This document shows positions 9,055 through 19,137 of a stretch of 64,000 nucleotides of DNA, in pieces. Position numbers and translations under genes: made by a program. Within the stretch, counting starts at the first letter, position 1. Each line of letters opens with the position of its first letter. The notes below the pieces were generated by a model. That model worked only from the letters and a program-made list of their open reading frames with translations. It was not told where the DNA came from and searched no databases. The stretch is from Pseudomonas frederiksbergensis (lineage in GTDB: Bacteria > Pseudomonadota > Gammaproteobacteria > Pseudomonadales > Pseudomonadaceae), in NCBI RefSeq assembly GCF_017114915.1, contig NZ_JAAUOE010000003.1:186001-250000 (forward strand). The letters run 5' to 3'.

Positions 9055-9220
9055 GATCGTTCCCACGCTCTGCGTGGGAATGCAGGTCGTGACGCTCCGC
9101 GTCCCTAGAGGCATTACCACGCAGAGCGTGGGAACGATCAGCCTCAATGGACGCTCTGCGTCTGCTCTTGGGGCGCGGAGCGTCCCGGGCTGCATTCCTT
9201 TGCTGCGCGTGGGAACGATC
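9055..9220. repeat. GATCGTTCCCACGC palindromic repeat, extended copy
   Basis: Begins GATCGTTCCCACGCTCTGCG and has two inverted ends GCGTGGGAACGATC, at about 9139 and at 9220, so it looks like one and a half units. It fills the space between pyk and the urea transporter. The same family recurs at 11959, 13013, 13876 and 46509. Confidence 0.9.
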
Positions 9221-9232
9221 ATGGTGAGGGGG

Positions 9233-10648
9233 TTAGATTAATGTCTCGATGCGCAACGAATTGGTCGACCCCGGCTGCCCAAACGGCACCCCCGCGGTAA
9301 TCAGCAACGTATCGCCGCGCTGAGCCATCCCCTGTGCCTGGGCGATTTCCAGCGCCGTCGAGCACACTTCATCCACCTGCCGCAGCCGGTCGTTGACCAC
9401 CGAGTGCACGCCCCACGCCACCGTCAAACGCCGTGCGGTTTGCAGGTTCGGCGTCAGGTTGAGGATCGGCACCGTGGGCCGTTCCCGCGCCGCCCGCAGG
9501 CTCGAGGTGCCAGACTCGCTGTAGTTCACCAACACCGCCACCGGCAGCACGTTGCTGATGCGGCGGATCGCGCAGCTGATCGCGTCCGACACCGTGGCCT
9601 CGGCTTTCGGTCGGCTCACGTCCAGTTGGGTCTGATAATCCGGGCCGTTTTCCACCTGACGAATGATCTTGCTCATCATCTGCACGGCTTCCAGCGGGTA
9701 TTCGCCGGACGCGGTTTCCGCCGACAGCATCACCGCGTCCGCGCCTTCGGCCACCGCGTTGGCGACGTCGGTGACTTCGGCGCGGGTCGGGGCCGGGGAG
9801 AAACGCATCGACTCCAGCATCTGCGTCGCCACCACCACCGGTTTGCCGAGTTGGCGGCAGGTGCTGATGATGTTTTTCTGAATCTGCGGCACGCTCTCGG
9901 CCGGCACTTCCACGCCCAGATCACCGCGAGCGACCATGATCGCATCGCTCAATTCAGCGATTTCCCGCAGTTGCGTCACGGCCGATGGCTTCTCGATCTT
10001 GGCCATCAAGAATGCCTTGTCGCCGATCAGCGCGCGGGCTTCGCGGATGTCTTGCGGGCGTTGCACGAACGACAGCGCGACCCAGTCCACACCCAGCTCC
10101 AGGCCGAAGCTCAAGTCGCGACGATCCTTGGCGGTCAGCGGGCTCAGGTCGAGCACCGCTTGCGGCACATTGACGCCTTTGCGATCCGACAGTTCGCCGC
10201 CGTTGAGTACCGTGGTGTCGATGGCGTCGGTGTACTTGGTCACCACCCGCAGGCGCAACTTGCCGTCGTCCAGCAGCAGGTCCATGCCGGGCTCCAGGGC
10301 GGCGATGATTTCCGGGTGGGGCAGGTTGACCCGGCGTTGATCCCCCGGCGTTGCATCCAGATCCAGGCGCAATGCCTGGCCGCGATGCAGCTGCACTTTG
10401 CCTTGGGCGAATTGGCCGACCCGCAGTTTCGGACCTTGCAGGTCCATCAGAATCCCCAGCGGATAATTCAGCTGGCGCTCGACTTCACGAATCCACTGAT
10501 AGCGCTGCGCGTGGTCGGCGTGATCGCCGTGGCTGAAGTTCAGGCGAAAGATATTGACCCCGGCCCGCACCAGCTCACGGATGTCGTCGATCCCGTCGGT
10601 GGCCGGACCGAGGGTGGCGAGGATTTTGACCTTCTTGTCAGGCGTCAT
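9233..10648 (-). CDS. pyk: Pyruvate kinase
   Basis: This 471-residue enzyme converts phosphoenolpyruvate and ADP to pyruvate and ATP. Motifs include KILATLGPATD, the substrate-binding NFSHGDH, the Lys/Glu metal site FLMAKIEKPSAV, and the signature MVARGDLGVEVP. Near the C-terminus NYSESGTSSLRAAR belongs to the effector domain. The start overlaps the glycerate kinase stop by 11 bases. As last enzyme of the gcl operon it carries glycerate-derived carbon (via 2-phosphoglycerate and PEP) to pyruvate. Confidence 0.96.
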   Translation of the reverse strand: MTPDKKVKILATLGPATDGIDDIRELVRAGVNIFRLNFSHGDHADHAQRYQWIREVERQLNYPLGILMDLQGPKLRVGQFAQGKVQLHRGQALRLDLDATPGDQRRVNLPHPEIIAALEPGMDLLLDDGKLRLRVVTKYTDAIDTTVLNGGELSDRKGVNVPQAVLDLSPLTAKDRRDLSFGLELGVDWVALSFVQRPQDIREARALIGDKAFLMAKIEKPSAVTQLREIAELSDAIMVARGDLGVEVPAESVPQIQKNIISTCRQLGKPVVVATQMLESMRFSPAPTRAEVTDVANAVAEGADAVMLSAETASGEYPLEAVQMMSKIIRQVENGPDYQTQLDVSRPKAEATVSDAISCAIRRISNVLPVAVLVNYSESGTSSLRAARERPTVPILNLTPNLQTARRLTVAWGVHSVVNDRLRQVDEVCSTALEIAQAQGMAQRGDTLLITAGVPFGQPGSTNSLRIETLI

Positions 10649-11918
10649 GTTTAGGGCTCTCGAGAATCAGGATGGCGCGCAAGTCGTTGACGTTGGTGCG
10701 GGTCGGCTCGGTGACGATCAGTGCGTCGAGCGCTGCGAAGTAGCCGTAGCCATTGTTGTTATCGAGTTCATCGCTGGCGCTCAGGCCGAGGGCGGTGGCG
10801 CGGGCGTAGCTGTCCGGAGCCATGATCGCGCCGGCATTGTCTTCGGAACCGTCGATGCCGTCGGTGTCACCGGCCAGGGCGTAGACGCCGGGCAAACCTT
10901 TGAGGTTGTCGGTCAGGCTCAGCAGGAATTCGGCGTTGCGCCCGCCACGGCCATTGCCGCGCACGGTGACGGTGGTTTCGCCGCCGGACAGAATCACACA
11001 CGGCGCCGCCAACGGTTGGCCGTGCTGGACGATCTGCCGCGCAATGCCGGCGTGGACCTTCGCCACGTCCCGGGACTCGCCTTCCAGGTCGCCGAGAATC
11101 AACGGACTGAAACCGGCCTGCCGGGCTTTCACCGCTGCCGCTTCCAGCGATTGCTGCGGGCGGGCGATCAGTTGGAAATGGCTGCGGGCCAGACTCGGAT
11201 CGCCGGGTTTGACCGTCTCCGACTCCGGGCTTTGCAACCAGTTGCGCACCGAGGCCGGGACGTCGATGGCATAGCGCTTGAGGATCGCCAACGCTTCAGC
11301 CGAGGTGCTCGGGTCGGCCACGGTGGGGCCGGAGGCAATGACCGTGGCGAGGTCGCCCGGCACATCGGAAATCGCATAGGTGTAAACCGTGGCCGGCCAG
11401 CAGGCTTTGCCCAAACGTCCGCCCTTGATCGCCGAGAGGTGTTTGCGTACGCAGTTCATCTCGCCGATGGTCGCGCCGGATTTGAGCAGCGCTTTGTTGA
11501 TCGATTGCTTGTCGGCGAGGGTGATGCCGGCGGCGGGCAGGGCGAGCAGGGCAGAGCCGCCACCCGAGAGCAGGAAGATCACGCGGTCGTCTTCGCTCAG
11601 GTTGCTGACCAGCTCCAGTACCCGTTTCGCGACGGCCAGACCGGCAGCGTCCGGCACCGGATGCGCGGCTTCGACCACTTCGATTTTTTCGCAGGGGGCG
11701 CCGTGGCCGTAGCGGGTCACCACCAGGCCGGACACTTCGCCCTGCCAGCAGCGCTCGACCACCTGGGCCATGGCCGCTGCCGCTTTACCGGCGCCGATGA
11801 CGATTACCCGACCGCTGCGATCGGTTGGCAAATGGGCTTCAAGGACGTGCTGCGGATGGGCCGCGTCGATGGCTGTGGCAAACAGCTCGCGCAGCAATTG
11901 TTGCGGATCGACCGACAT
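10638..11918 (-). CDS. ttuD: Glycerate 2-kinase (MOFRL family)
   Basis: The 426-residue product phosphorylates D-glycerate to 2-phosphoglycerate. The N-terminal glycerate kinase domain shows RVIVIGAGKAAAAMA and LSGGGSALLALPA. The C-terminal MOFRL domain shows CVILSGGETTVTVRGNGRGG, RNAEFLLSL and ALAGDTDGIDG. The ATG at 11918 is chosen because GGAG stands 8 bases upstream; the frame extends only to a TTG at 11930. Annotations of this family as hydroxypyruvate reductase are common, but the pathway context (glxR upstream, pyk downstream) favours the kinase. Confidence 0.93.
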   Translation of the reverse strand: MSVDPQQLLRELFATAIDAAHPQHVLEAHLPTDRSGRVIVIGAGKAAAAMAQVVERCWQGEVSGLVVTRYGHGAPCEKIEVVEAAHPVPDAAGLAVAKRVLELVSNLSEDDRVIFLLSGGGSALLALPAAGITLADKQSINKALLKSGATIGEMNCVRKHLSAIKGGRLGKACWPATVYTYAISDVPGDLATVIASGPTVADPSTSAEALAILKRYAIDVPASVRNWLQSPESETVKPGDPSLARSHFQLIARPQQSLEAAAVKARQAGFSPLILGDLEGESRDVAKVHAGIARQIVQHGQPLAAPCVILSGGETTVTVRGNGRGGRNAEFLLSLTDNLKGLPGVYALAGDTDGIDGSEDNAGAIMAPDSYARATALGLSASDELDNNNGYGYFAALDALIVTEPTRTNVNDLRAILILESPKHDA

Positions 11919-11958
11919 GGCGGGCTCCAATTTTTATTGTTCTGGGTATGGTGCTAAT

Positions 11959-12068
11959 GATCGTTCCCACGCTCTGCGTGGGAATGCCTCAACTGGACGC
12001 TCCGCGTCCGCTCGGCAGGGACGCGGAGCGTCCCGGGATGCATTCCCACGCAGAGCGTGGGAACGATC
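11959..12068. repeat. GATCGTTCCCACGC palindromic repeat, full copy
   Basis: A complete 110-base element with ends GATCGTTCCCACGC and GCGTGGGAACGATC and an internal pair GGACGCTCCGCGTCC/GGACGCGGAGCGTCC-like. It sits between glxR and ttuD inside the operon and should fold into a long stem in the mRNA. Confidence 0.92.
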
Positions 12069-12081
12069 AGTACGGCAGGTG

Positions 12082-12972
12082 TTATTTATCGCGAATCGAA
12101 AAATTCGCCATGTGTTCCAGGCCCTTGATCAGCGCCGAGTGGTCCCAGTTGCTGCCACCGATGGCCGCGCAGGTGCTGAACACTTGCTGGGTATTGGCGG
12201 TGTTCGGCAGGTTGATGTTCAGCTCGCGGGCACCGGCCAGGGCCAGGTTCAGGTCCTTCTGGTGCAGGCTGATGCGGAAGCCCGGGTCGAAGGTGCCTTT
12301 GATCATGCGCTCGCCGTGAACTTCAAGGATCTTCGACGAGGCGAAACCGCCCATCAGCGCTTCACGCACCTTGGCCGGATCGGCACCGTTTTTCGAGGCG
12401 AACAGCAGCGCTTCGGCCACGGCCTGGATGTTCAGGGCGACGATGATCTGGTTCGCCACTTTCGCGGTTTGCCCGTCGCCGTTGCCACCGACCAGGGTGA
12501 TGTTCTTGCCCATGGCCTGGAACAGCGGCAGGGCGCGTTCGAAGGCATCGGCCTGGCCACCGACCATGATGCTCAGGGTCGCGGCCTTGGCGCCGACTTC
12601 ACCGCCGGAAACCGGTGCGTCGAGATACTGCGCGCCTTTTTCGTTGATCTTGGCAGCGAAAGCTTTGGTGGCGGTGGGCGAGATCGAGCTCATGTCGATC
12701 ACGACTTTGCCCTTGCTCACACCGGCGGCAACACCGTCGGCGCGGAACAGCACGTCATCGACCTGCGGAGTATCCGGGACCATGACGATGATGAATTCGG
12801 CTTCTTGCGCGACTTCTTTCGGGTTCGCCAGCGCGATGGCGCCAGCGGCGACCAGATCGGCAGGCGCGGGGTCGTGGTGCGCCGACAGGAACAGGCTGTG
12901 ACCGGCTTTCTGCAGGTTCAACGCCATTGGGTGGCCCATGATGCCGGTGCCGATAAATCCGATTTTAGCCAT
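12082..12972 (-). CDS. glxR: Tartronate semialdehyde reductase (2-hydroxy-3-oxopropionate reductase)
   Basis: The 296-residue NAD(P)H enzyme reduces tartronate semialdehyde to D-glycerate. It has the beta-hydroxyacid dehydrogenase layout: N-terminal Rossmann motif IGFIGTGIMGHPMALNL, the substrate-binding loop LDAPVSGGEVGA (about residues 117-128), and the catalytic lysine segment GQTAKVANQIIVA (Lys near 170). Length matches GlxR/GarR. It is flanked by hyi and ttuD with a repeat element in each gap. Confidence 0.95.
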   Translation of the reverse strand: MAKIGFIGTGIMGHPMALNLQKAGHSLFLSAHHDPAPADLVAAGAIALANPKEVAQEAEFIIVMVPDTPQVDDVLFRADGVAAGVSKGKVVIDMSSISPTATKAFAAKINEKGAQYLDAPVSGGEVGAKAATLSIMVGGQADAFERALPLFQAMGKNITLVGGNGDGQTAKVANQIIVALNIQAVAEALLFASKNGADPAKVREALMGGFASSKILEVHGERMIKGTFDPGFRISLHQKDLNLALAGARELNINLPNTANTQQVFSTCAAIGGSNWDHSALIKGLEHMANFSIRDK

Positions 12973-13012
12973 GAGAAAATCCTCTTGTTTTTATTGCTCT
13001 GGTTCGCAAATT

Positions 13013-13063
13013 GATCGTTCCCACGCTCTGCGTGGGAATGCAGCCATCGACGCTCTGCGTCGC
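13013..13063. repeat. GATCGTTCCCACGC palindromic repeat, half copy
   Basis: Only the left half of the element (GATCGTTCCCACGC to GACGCTCTGCGTCG) lies between hyi and glxR. It ends within two bases of the hyi stop codon. Confidence 0.85.
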
Positions 13064-13064
13064 T

Positions 13065-13847
13065 TTAGATCGCGTTATGGGTTTTCAACCAGCCCAGACC
13101 CGCTTCGGTGGTGGTCAGCGGCTTGTATTCACAGCCAACCCAACCCTGATAACCGATGCGGTCCAGGTGGTCGAACAGGAAGCGGTAGTTGATTTCACCG
13201 GTGCCCGGCTCGTTACGCCCAGGGTTGTCGGCCAACTGGATGTGGTTGATCTCGTCCAGGTGCGCGGCCATGGTGCGGGCCAGGTCGCCCTCCATGATCT
13301 GCATGTGATAGATGTCGTATTGCAGGAACAGGTTGGCGCTGCCGACCTGTTCGCGAATCGACAGGGCTTGCGCCGTGTTGTTCAGATAAAAGCCTGGAAT
13401 GTCGCGGGTGTTGATCGCTTCCATCACCAGTTTGATGCCGGCCGCTTGCAGCTTGTCGGCCGCGTACTTGAGGTTGGCGACGAAGGTTTTTTCCACGGTG
13501 GCCTCGTCGACGCCTTGTGGACGAATGCCGGCCAGGCAGTTGACCTGGGTGTTGCCCAGCACTTGGGCATAAGCGATGGCCAGATCGACACCGGCGCGGA
13601 ATTCTTCGACCCGATCCGGCAGGCACGCAATACCACGCTCGCCCTTGGCCCAGTCACCGGCCGGCAGGTTGAACAGCACTTGGGTCAAGCCATTGGCATC
13701 GAGCCTGGCCTTGATTTCGGCGGAGCTGAAGTCATAAGGGAACAGGTATTCGACACCACTGAAGCCGGCCTTGGCGGCAGCGTCGAAACGGGCAAGAAAA
13801 TCCTGCTCGGTGAACAGCATGGACAGGTTGGCTGCGAAACGCGGCAT
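13065..13847 (-). CDS. hyi: Hydroxypyruvate isomerase
   Basis: The 260-residue TIM-barrel enzyme of the AP-endonuclease-2-like sugar isomerase family interconverts hydroxypyruvate and tartronate semialdehyde. Motifs include MPRFAANLSMLFTE at the start, FSGVEYLFPYD, the metal-ligand segment KLVMEAINTRDIPGF, LQYDIYHMQIMEGD and the late GWVGCEYKP. Length equals that of E. coli Hyi to within a few residues. It follows gcl directly and is separated from both neighbours by repeat elements. Confidence 0.94.
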   Translation of the reverse strand: MPRFAANLSMLFTEQDFLARFDAAAKAGFSGVEYLFPYDFSSAEIKARLDANGLTQVLFNLPAGDWAKGERGIACLPDRVEEFRAGVDLAIAYAQVLGNTQVNCLAGIRPQGVDEATVEKTFVANLKYAADKLQAAGIKLVMEAINTRDIPGFYLNNTAQALSIREQVGSANLFLQYDIYHMQIMEGDLARTMAAHLDEINHIQLADNPGRNEPGTGEINYRFLFDHLDRIGYQGWVGCEYKPLTTTEAGLGWLKTHNAI

Positions 13848-13875
13848 GGTGGTCTCCTGTAAGTGTGTGAGGGCT

Positions 13876-13985
13876 GATCGTTCCCACGCTCTGCGTGGGA
13901 ATGCCGCCCCGGACGCTCTGCGTCCAGCCGTTTTGTGATGCGGAGCGTCACCGGATGCATTCCCACGCAGAGCGTGGGAACGATC
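13876..13985. repeat. GATCGTTCCCACGC palindromic repeat, full copy
   Basis: Full-length element with GATCGTTCCCACGC and GCGTGGGAACGATC ends, between gcl and hyi. It has the same length as the copy at 11959. Confidence 0.92.
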
Positions 13986-14003
13986 ACAGGTGTCAGGTCA
14001 TTC

Positions 14004-15779
<1,776 letters not shown>

Positions 15780-15805
15780 TGTTTTGTGCCTCTTACGTTT
15801 TGTAA

Positions 15806-15815
15806 TTGTATACAA
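15806..15815. promoter_or_regulatory. TTGTATACAA operator near the gcl start of transcription
   Basis: A perfect 10-base palindrome of the type bound by FadR-subfamily GntR regulators. It lies 15 bases downstream of the predicted gcl -10 box, a position suited to repression. An identical site lies 138 bases away at 15944. The regulator is not encoded beside it. Confidence 0.7.
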
Positions 15816-15829
15816 GTGGCTTTGCGCAG

Positions 15830-15859
15830 AGTGTATTCACGGCGGACGGCGCAGGTCAA
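15830..15859 (-). promoter_or_regulatory. Predicted sigma-70 promoter of the gcl operon
   Basis: On the minus strand TTGACC (15854-15859) and TACACT (15830-15835) are 18 bases apart, about 50 bases before the gcl start codon. Confidence 0.6.
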
Positions 15860-15943
15860 TCCATTTTCTCAAGCGGCTGGTTCATTCGTCGGAAGCCCAA
15901 AGAACTGTGGCTTTTCGTCGCATGTGGCGCTTTTCGAAAATTA

Positions 15944-15953
15944 TTGTATACAA
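15944..15953. promoter_or_regulatory. Second TTGTATACAA operator, upstream of the GlcG-like gene
   Basis: Identical 10-base palindrome within an AT-rich stretch 92 bases before the divergent gene at 16046. With the site at 15806 it makes a pair spanning the shared regulatory region. Confidence 0.7.
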
Positions 15954-16045
15954 AAAAATAATTCATTGTGTTCTATTTGTTGCATCGGATTGCGTAACAC
16001 AAAGCAGTCCAACGGCTTTCCCTATAACAAAATGAGGACGGCACC

Positions 16046-16486
16046 ATGAGCGCTTTAACCTTGAACGTCGCAGTTAACCTGGCCACTCAGGCCATCTGCG
16101 CAGGCCGTGAAATTTCCGCCGCACCATTAACCGTTGCCGTGCTGGACGCCGGCGGGCACTTGATAACGCTGCAACGCGAAGACGGCGCCAGCCTGCTGCG
16201 CCCGCAGATCGCCATCGGCAAGGCCTGGGGCGCGATCGCCCTGGGCAAGGGCTCACGCCTGCTGGCACAGGACGCCCAACAACGCCCGGCGTTCTTCGCT
16301 GCGTTGAATAGTCTGGGGCAGGGCAGCGTCGTGCCGGTGCCGGGCGGCGTGTTGGTTCGGGATCAGGACGGGACTGTGTTGGGGGCGGTCGGCATCAGTG
16401 GGGATTTGTCAGATGTTGACGAGCAGTGTGCGATCCGCGCGATCGAAGGGCAGGGGTTGAGGGCGGATGCGGGTGTGGTTGGTTGA
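16046..16486 (+). CDS. GlcG/HbpS family protein (DUF336)
   Basis: The 146-residue protein matches the small GlcG/HbpS heme-degradation-related family: an N-terminal helix (LNVAVNLATQAICAGREI), PLTVAVLDAGGHLITLQREDGAS, IAIGKAWGAIALGKGSR, and VPVPGGVLVRDQDGTVLGAVGISGD in short conserved steps. GAGGA lies 8 bases before the ATG. Such genes accompany glycolate/glyoxylate genes (glcG) without an established enzymatic role. It diverges from gcl and shares the region holding two TTGTATACAA operators, so joint control is likely. A REPIN follows the stop. Confidence 0.82.
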   Translation: MSALTLNVAVNLATQAICAGREISAAPLTVAVLDAGGHLITLQREDGASLLRPQIAIGKAWGAIALGKGSRLLAQDAQQRPAFFAALNSLGQGSVVPVPGGVLVRDQDGTVLGAVGISGDLSDVDEQCAIRAIEGQGLRADAGVVG

Positions 16487-16505
16487 TTTTGTATTGACTG
16501 ATCTA

Positions 16506-16608
16506 CCGCTTTCGCGAGCAAGCCCGCTCCCACACTTGATCTCTGTCGTTCACAGATTTTGTGTACGCAGTAAATCCCTGTGGGAGCGGGCTTGCTCGCG
16601 AAGGCCGC
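16506..16608. repeat. REPIN
   Basis: Two REP arms, CTTTCGCGAGCAAGCCCGCT and GGAGCGGGCTTGCTCGCGAA, flank about 55 bases between the convergent GlcG-like and TetR genes. Confidence 0.9.
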
Positions 16609-16616
16609 GCCTCGGT

Positions 16617-17225
16617 CTATCGATCCGGTTCACACCCCTTGAGCACCAACCGGATAATCGTCTGTGCCGCCGCCTCATAGTCGGCCTCATCCAGCTTGGC
16701 CTTACCGGTCACCGCCGAGATCTGCCAGTCGAAGTCGGCGTAGGTCTGGGTCGCGGCCCAGATGCTGAACATCAGGTGGTTGGGGTCGATCGGGGCGATC
16801 TGGCCGCGGTCGATCCAGGTCTGGATGCAGTCGATGTTGTGCCTGGCCTGGCCATTGAGTTGCTCGACCAGATCGGCGCTCAGGTGTGGGGCGCCGTGCA
16901 TGATTTCGCTGGCGAATACCTTGGAGGCGAAGGGCAGGTCGCGGGAGATGCGGATTTTCGAGCGGATGTAGCCACTGAGCACTTCGCTGGGCACGCCATC
17001 GGCGTTGAACGGCGTCGAGGCCTGCAGGATCGGCTCGATGATGCTTTCCAGGACCTCGCGGTAGAGGTTTTCCTTGGATTTGAAGTAGTAGTAGACGTTA
17101 GGCTTGGGTAGCCCGGCCTTGGCCGCGATGTCACTGGTTTTGGTCGCAGCGAAGCCCTTGTCGGCAAATTCTTCGCTGGCGGCACGCAGGATCAGTTCTT
17201 TGTTGCGCTCGCGGATAGTGCTCAT
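16617..17225 (-). CDS. TetR family regulator, RutR-like
   Basis: The 202-residue protein has an N-terminal TetR helix-turn-helix (about residues 10-57, SDIAAKAGLPKPNVYYYF) and a C-terminal domain of the RutR/YcdC type (IRSKIRISRDLPFASKVF, APIDPNHLMFSIWAATQTYADF). RutR senses pyrimidines and influences purine/pyrimidine breakdown in E. coli, which would suit the nearby glyoxylate genes, but the ligand here is unknown. The ATG at 17225 is chosen over an upstream non-ATG start. It diverges from the DUF808 gene across 134 bases. Confidence 0.88.
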   Translation of the reverse strand: MSTIRERNKELILRAASEEFADKGFAATKTSDIAAKAGLPKPNVYYYFKSKENLYREVLESIIEPILQASTPFNADGVPSEVLSGYIRSKIRISRDLPFASKVFASEIMHGAPHLSADLVEQLNGQARHNIDCIQTWIDRGQIAPIDPNHLMFSIWAATQTYADFDWQISAVTGKAKLDEADYEAAAQTIIRLVLKGCEPDR

Positions 17226-17229
17226 AAAC

Positions 17230-17243
17230 CAAGGAGTTCCTTG
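17230..17243. promoter_or_regulatory. Inverted repeat over the tetR ribosome-binding region
   Basis: CAAGGA-GT-TCCTTG lies 4 bases upstream of the TetR start codon. It may be an autoregulatory operator, or a small hairpin masking the Shine-Dalgarno sequence. TetR operators are usually longer, so the call is tentative. Confidence 0.4.
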
Positions 17244-17359
17244 CCTGTTCTGGCGGTTGCGCATGGTAGCACCGGCCTCGCGCGGCGCTCAAGAATGCCC
17301 CCGTGTGCCCTCGGTCGCGCTATGCTGCGCAGCATTCATTCAAGAAGGAAACCCGATTC

Positions 17360-18274
17360 ATGGCAGGAAGCAGTTTGCTGGTGCTGATCGACGACATCGC
17401 CACCGTACTGGATGATGTGGCGTTGATGACCAAAATGGCCGCGAAGAAGACCGCCGGCGTGCTTGGCGATGATCTGGCGCTCAATGCCCAGCAGGTTTCC
17501 GGCGTGCGTGCCGAGCGGGAAATCCCGGTGGTGTGGGCGGTGGCCAAGGGCTCGTTCCTCAACAAGCTGATCCTGGTGCCGTCGGCGTTGGCCATCAGCG
17601 CGTTCATTCCGTGGCTGGTCACACCATTGTTGATGGTCGGTGGCGCTTACCTGTGCTTCGAAGGTTTCGAAAAACTCGCCCACAAATTCCTGCACAGCAA
17701 AGCTGAAGATCAGGCCGAACACGCAGAATTGGTCGAGGCTGTGGCCAACCCGGCGGTCGATCTGGTGGCGTTCGAAAAGGACAAGATCAAGGGGGCGATC
17801 CGTACCGACTTCATCCTCTCGGCGGAAATCATCGCCATCACCCTGGGCACCGTGGCTGACGCCGCGCTGACCCAGCAAGTGATCGTGCTCTCTGGCATCG
17901 CCATCGTCATGACCATCGGCGTTTACGGCCTGGTGGCCGGCATCGTCAAGCTCGACGACCTCGGTCTGTGGCTGACCCAGAAGCCCGGCCAGATAGCCAA
18001 AAGCATCGGCGGCGGGATTCTGCGTGCAGCGCCGTACATGATGAAAAGCCTGTCGGTGATCGGTACCACGGCGATGTTTTTGGTCGGCGGCGGGATTCTG
18101 ACCCATGGCGTGCCGGTGGTTCATCACTGGATCGAGAAAGTCACCGCAGCGTCTGGTGGGGTCGGGTTTATTGTGCCGACATTGCTCAACGCGGTCGCCG
18201 GGATTGTGGCGGGGGCAGCGGTGTTGGTGGGGGTGTTGGCAATCAGCAAGGTTTGGAAAACGGTGAAAGCATGA
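17360..18274 (+). CDS. DUF808 family inner-membrane protein (YedI-like)
   Basis: The 304-residue product matches the DUF808/YedI family: N-terminal [19 protein letters not shown] and [18 protein letters not shown], then several hydrophobic helices with a conserved [17 protein letters not shown] stretch and a [10 protein letters not shown] segment near the end. Function is not established for the family. The ATG at 17360 is preceded by AAGAAGGAAA. It is divergent to the RutR-like regulator, which may control it. Confidence 0.88.
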   Translation: MAGSSLLVLIDDIATVLDDVALMTKMAAKKTAGVLGDDLALNAQQVSGVRAEREIPVVWAVAKGSFLNKLILVPSALAISAFIPWLVTPLLMVGGAYLCFEGFEKLAHKFLHSKAEDQAEHAELVEAVANPAVDLVAFEKDKIKGAIRTDFILSAEIIAITLGTVADAALTQQVIVLSGIAIVMTIGVYGLVAGIVKLDDLGLWLTQKPGQIAKSIGGGILRAAPYMMKSLSVIGTTAMFLVGGGILTHGVPVVHHWIEKVTAASGGVGFIVPTLLNAVAGIVAGAAVLVGVLAISKVWKTVKA

Positions 18275-18297
18275 GCCTGTAGGGGGTGCAGTGCATG

Positions 18298-18336
18298 AAA
18301 AAAGGCCATTCGACGCAAATCAAATGGCCTTTTTTG
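18298..18336. terminator. Bidirectional terminator between DUF808 and mlaA-like genes
   Basis: AAAAAAGGCCATT and AATGGCCTTTTTT form a stem with A-run and T-run on either side, so it can stop transcription from both convergent genes. Confidence 0.9.
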
Positions 18337-18348
18337 TCGCCAACGCAA

Positions 18349-19137
18349 TTACTCGGCGATCTGCAACTTGCGCGACTCGGTATACACGTAACGCACTTTT
18401 TCATACTCGAACGGTGTGTTCAGCTGGCCGTAGCGGAAGCTGGTCTGGTAGCGCTTGTCGATGCTGCGCAGTGCCCAGACTTCCGGGTGGTTGGAGCTGA
18501 CTTCGGCAACGTTCAGGAAGTTGATCGCCGAATCGGCCGTGTAATCGACCGCCAGGCCCGCGGTGTCACGCAGGTTCGACGGGCCGAGGATCGGCAGCAC
18601 GAAGTAGGCGCCGCCCGGTACGCCGTAGAAGCCCAGTGTCTGGCCGAAGTCTTCGCTCTGACGCGGCAGCCCCATGGCGGTGGCCGGGTCCCACAGGCCG
18701 GCGACACCGATGGTGGTGTTGAGCAGCAGGCGCGCGGTGGTTTCCAGCGAGCGCTGCCCCTTGAATTGCAGCAGGCTGTTCATCAGGTTCGGTACATCGC
18801 CGACGTTATTGAAGAAATTACTGACGCCGGTGCGCAGGAAGCTTGGGGTGATGTAGCGATAGCCGTTGACCACGGGCAGGAACACCCATTGGTCGAAGCG
18901 GTAGTTGAAGTGGTAGACGCGGCGGTTCCACTCTTCCAGCGGGTCATAGACGTTCAGCGCGTTGAGCGTCGAGCGTTCGAACTCGCGCTGGTCCAGCCCC
19001 GGGTTGAATTTGAGTTTGCTCAACGGTTGCTTGAAGCCGTCACTATCGACCACCACAGGTGCGTTGGCTTTGCTGTTGTCGGCTTGGGCGACGCCTGCAC
19101 AGAGTAACGCTGCAATCAGCAGGGGGTATTTAGCCAC
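18349..19137 (-). CDS. mlaA: MlaA (VacJ) family outer-membrane phospholipid-trafficking protein
   Basis: MlaA removes mislocalised phospholipids from the outer leaflet of the outer membrane. The 262-residue product has the family segments DPLEEWNRRVYHFNYRFDQW, RTGVSNFFNNVGDVPNLMNS, TTIGVAGLWDPATAMGLP, EDFGQTLGFYGVPGGAYFV and LPILGPSNLRD. The signal peptide lacks a canonical lipobox (Ala-Leu-Leu-Cys) and instead fits signal peptidase I (AQA/D), unlike typical lipoprotein MlaA. It begins at a GTG inside the end of the upstream hydrolase gene (8-base overlap) with GGAG 7 bases upstream, so the two are coupled. Confidence 0.88.
   Translation of the reverse strand: MAKYPLLIAALLCAGVAQADNSKANAPVVVDSDGFKQPLSKLKFNPGLDQREFERSTLNALNVYDPLEEWNRRVYHFNYRFDQWVFLPVVNGYRYITPSFLRTGVSNFFNNVGDVPNLMNSLLQFKGQRSLETTARLLLNTTIGVAGLWDPATAMGLPRQSEDFGQTLGFYGVPGGAYFVLPILGPSNLRDTAGLAVDYTADSAINFLNVAEVSSNHPEVWALRSIDKRYQTSFRYGQLNTPFEYEKVRYVYTESRKLQIAE

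Noticed and set aside
13876..13985. Short peptides beginning like Ile-Val-Pro-Thr-Leu-Cys-Val-Gly-Met from the repeat elements
   Set aside because: They are translations of the palindromic repeats and recur at every copy; no ribosome site or independent conservation.
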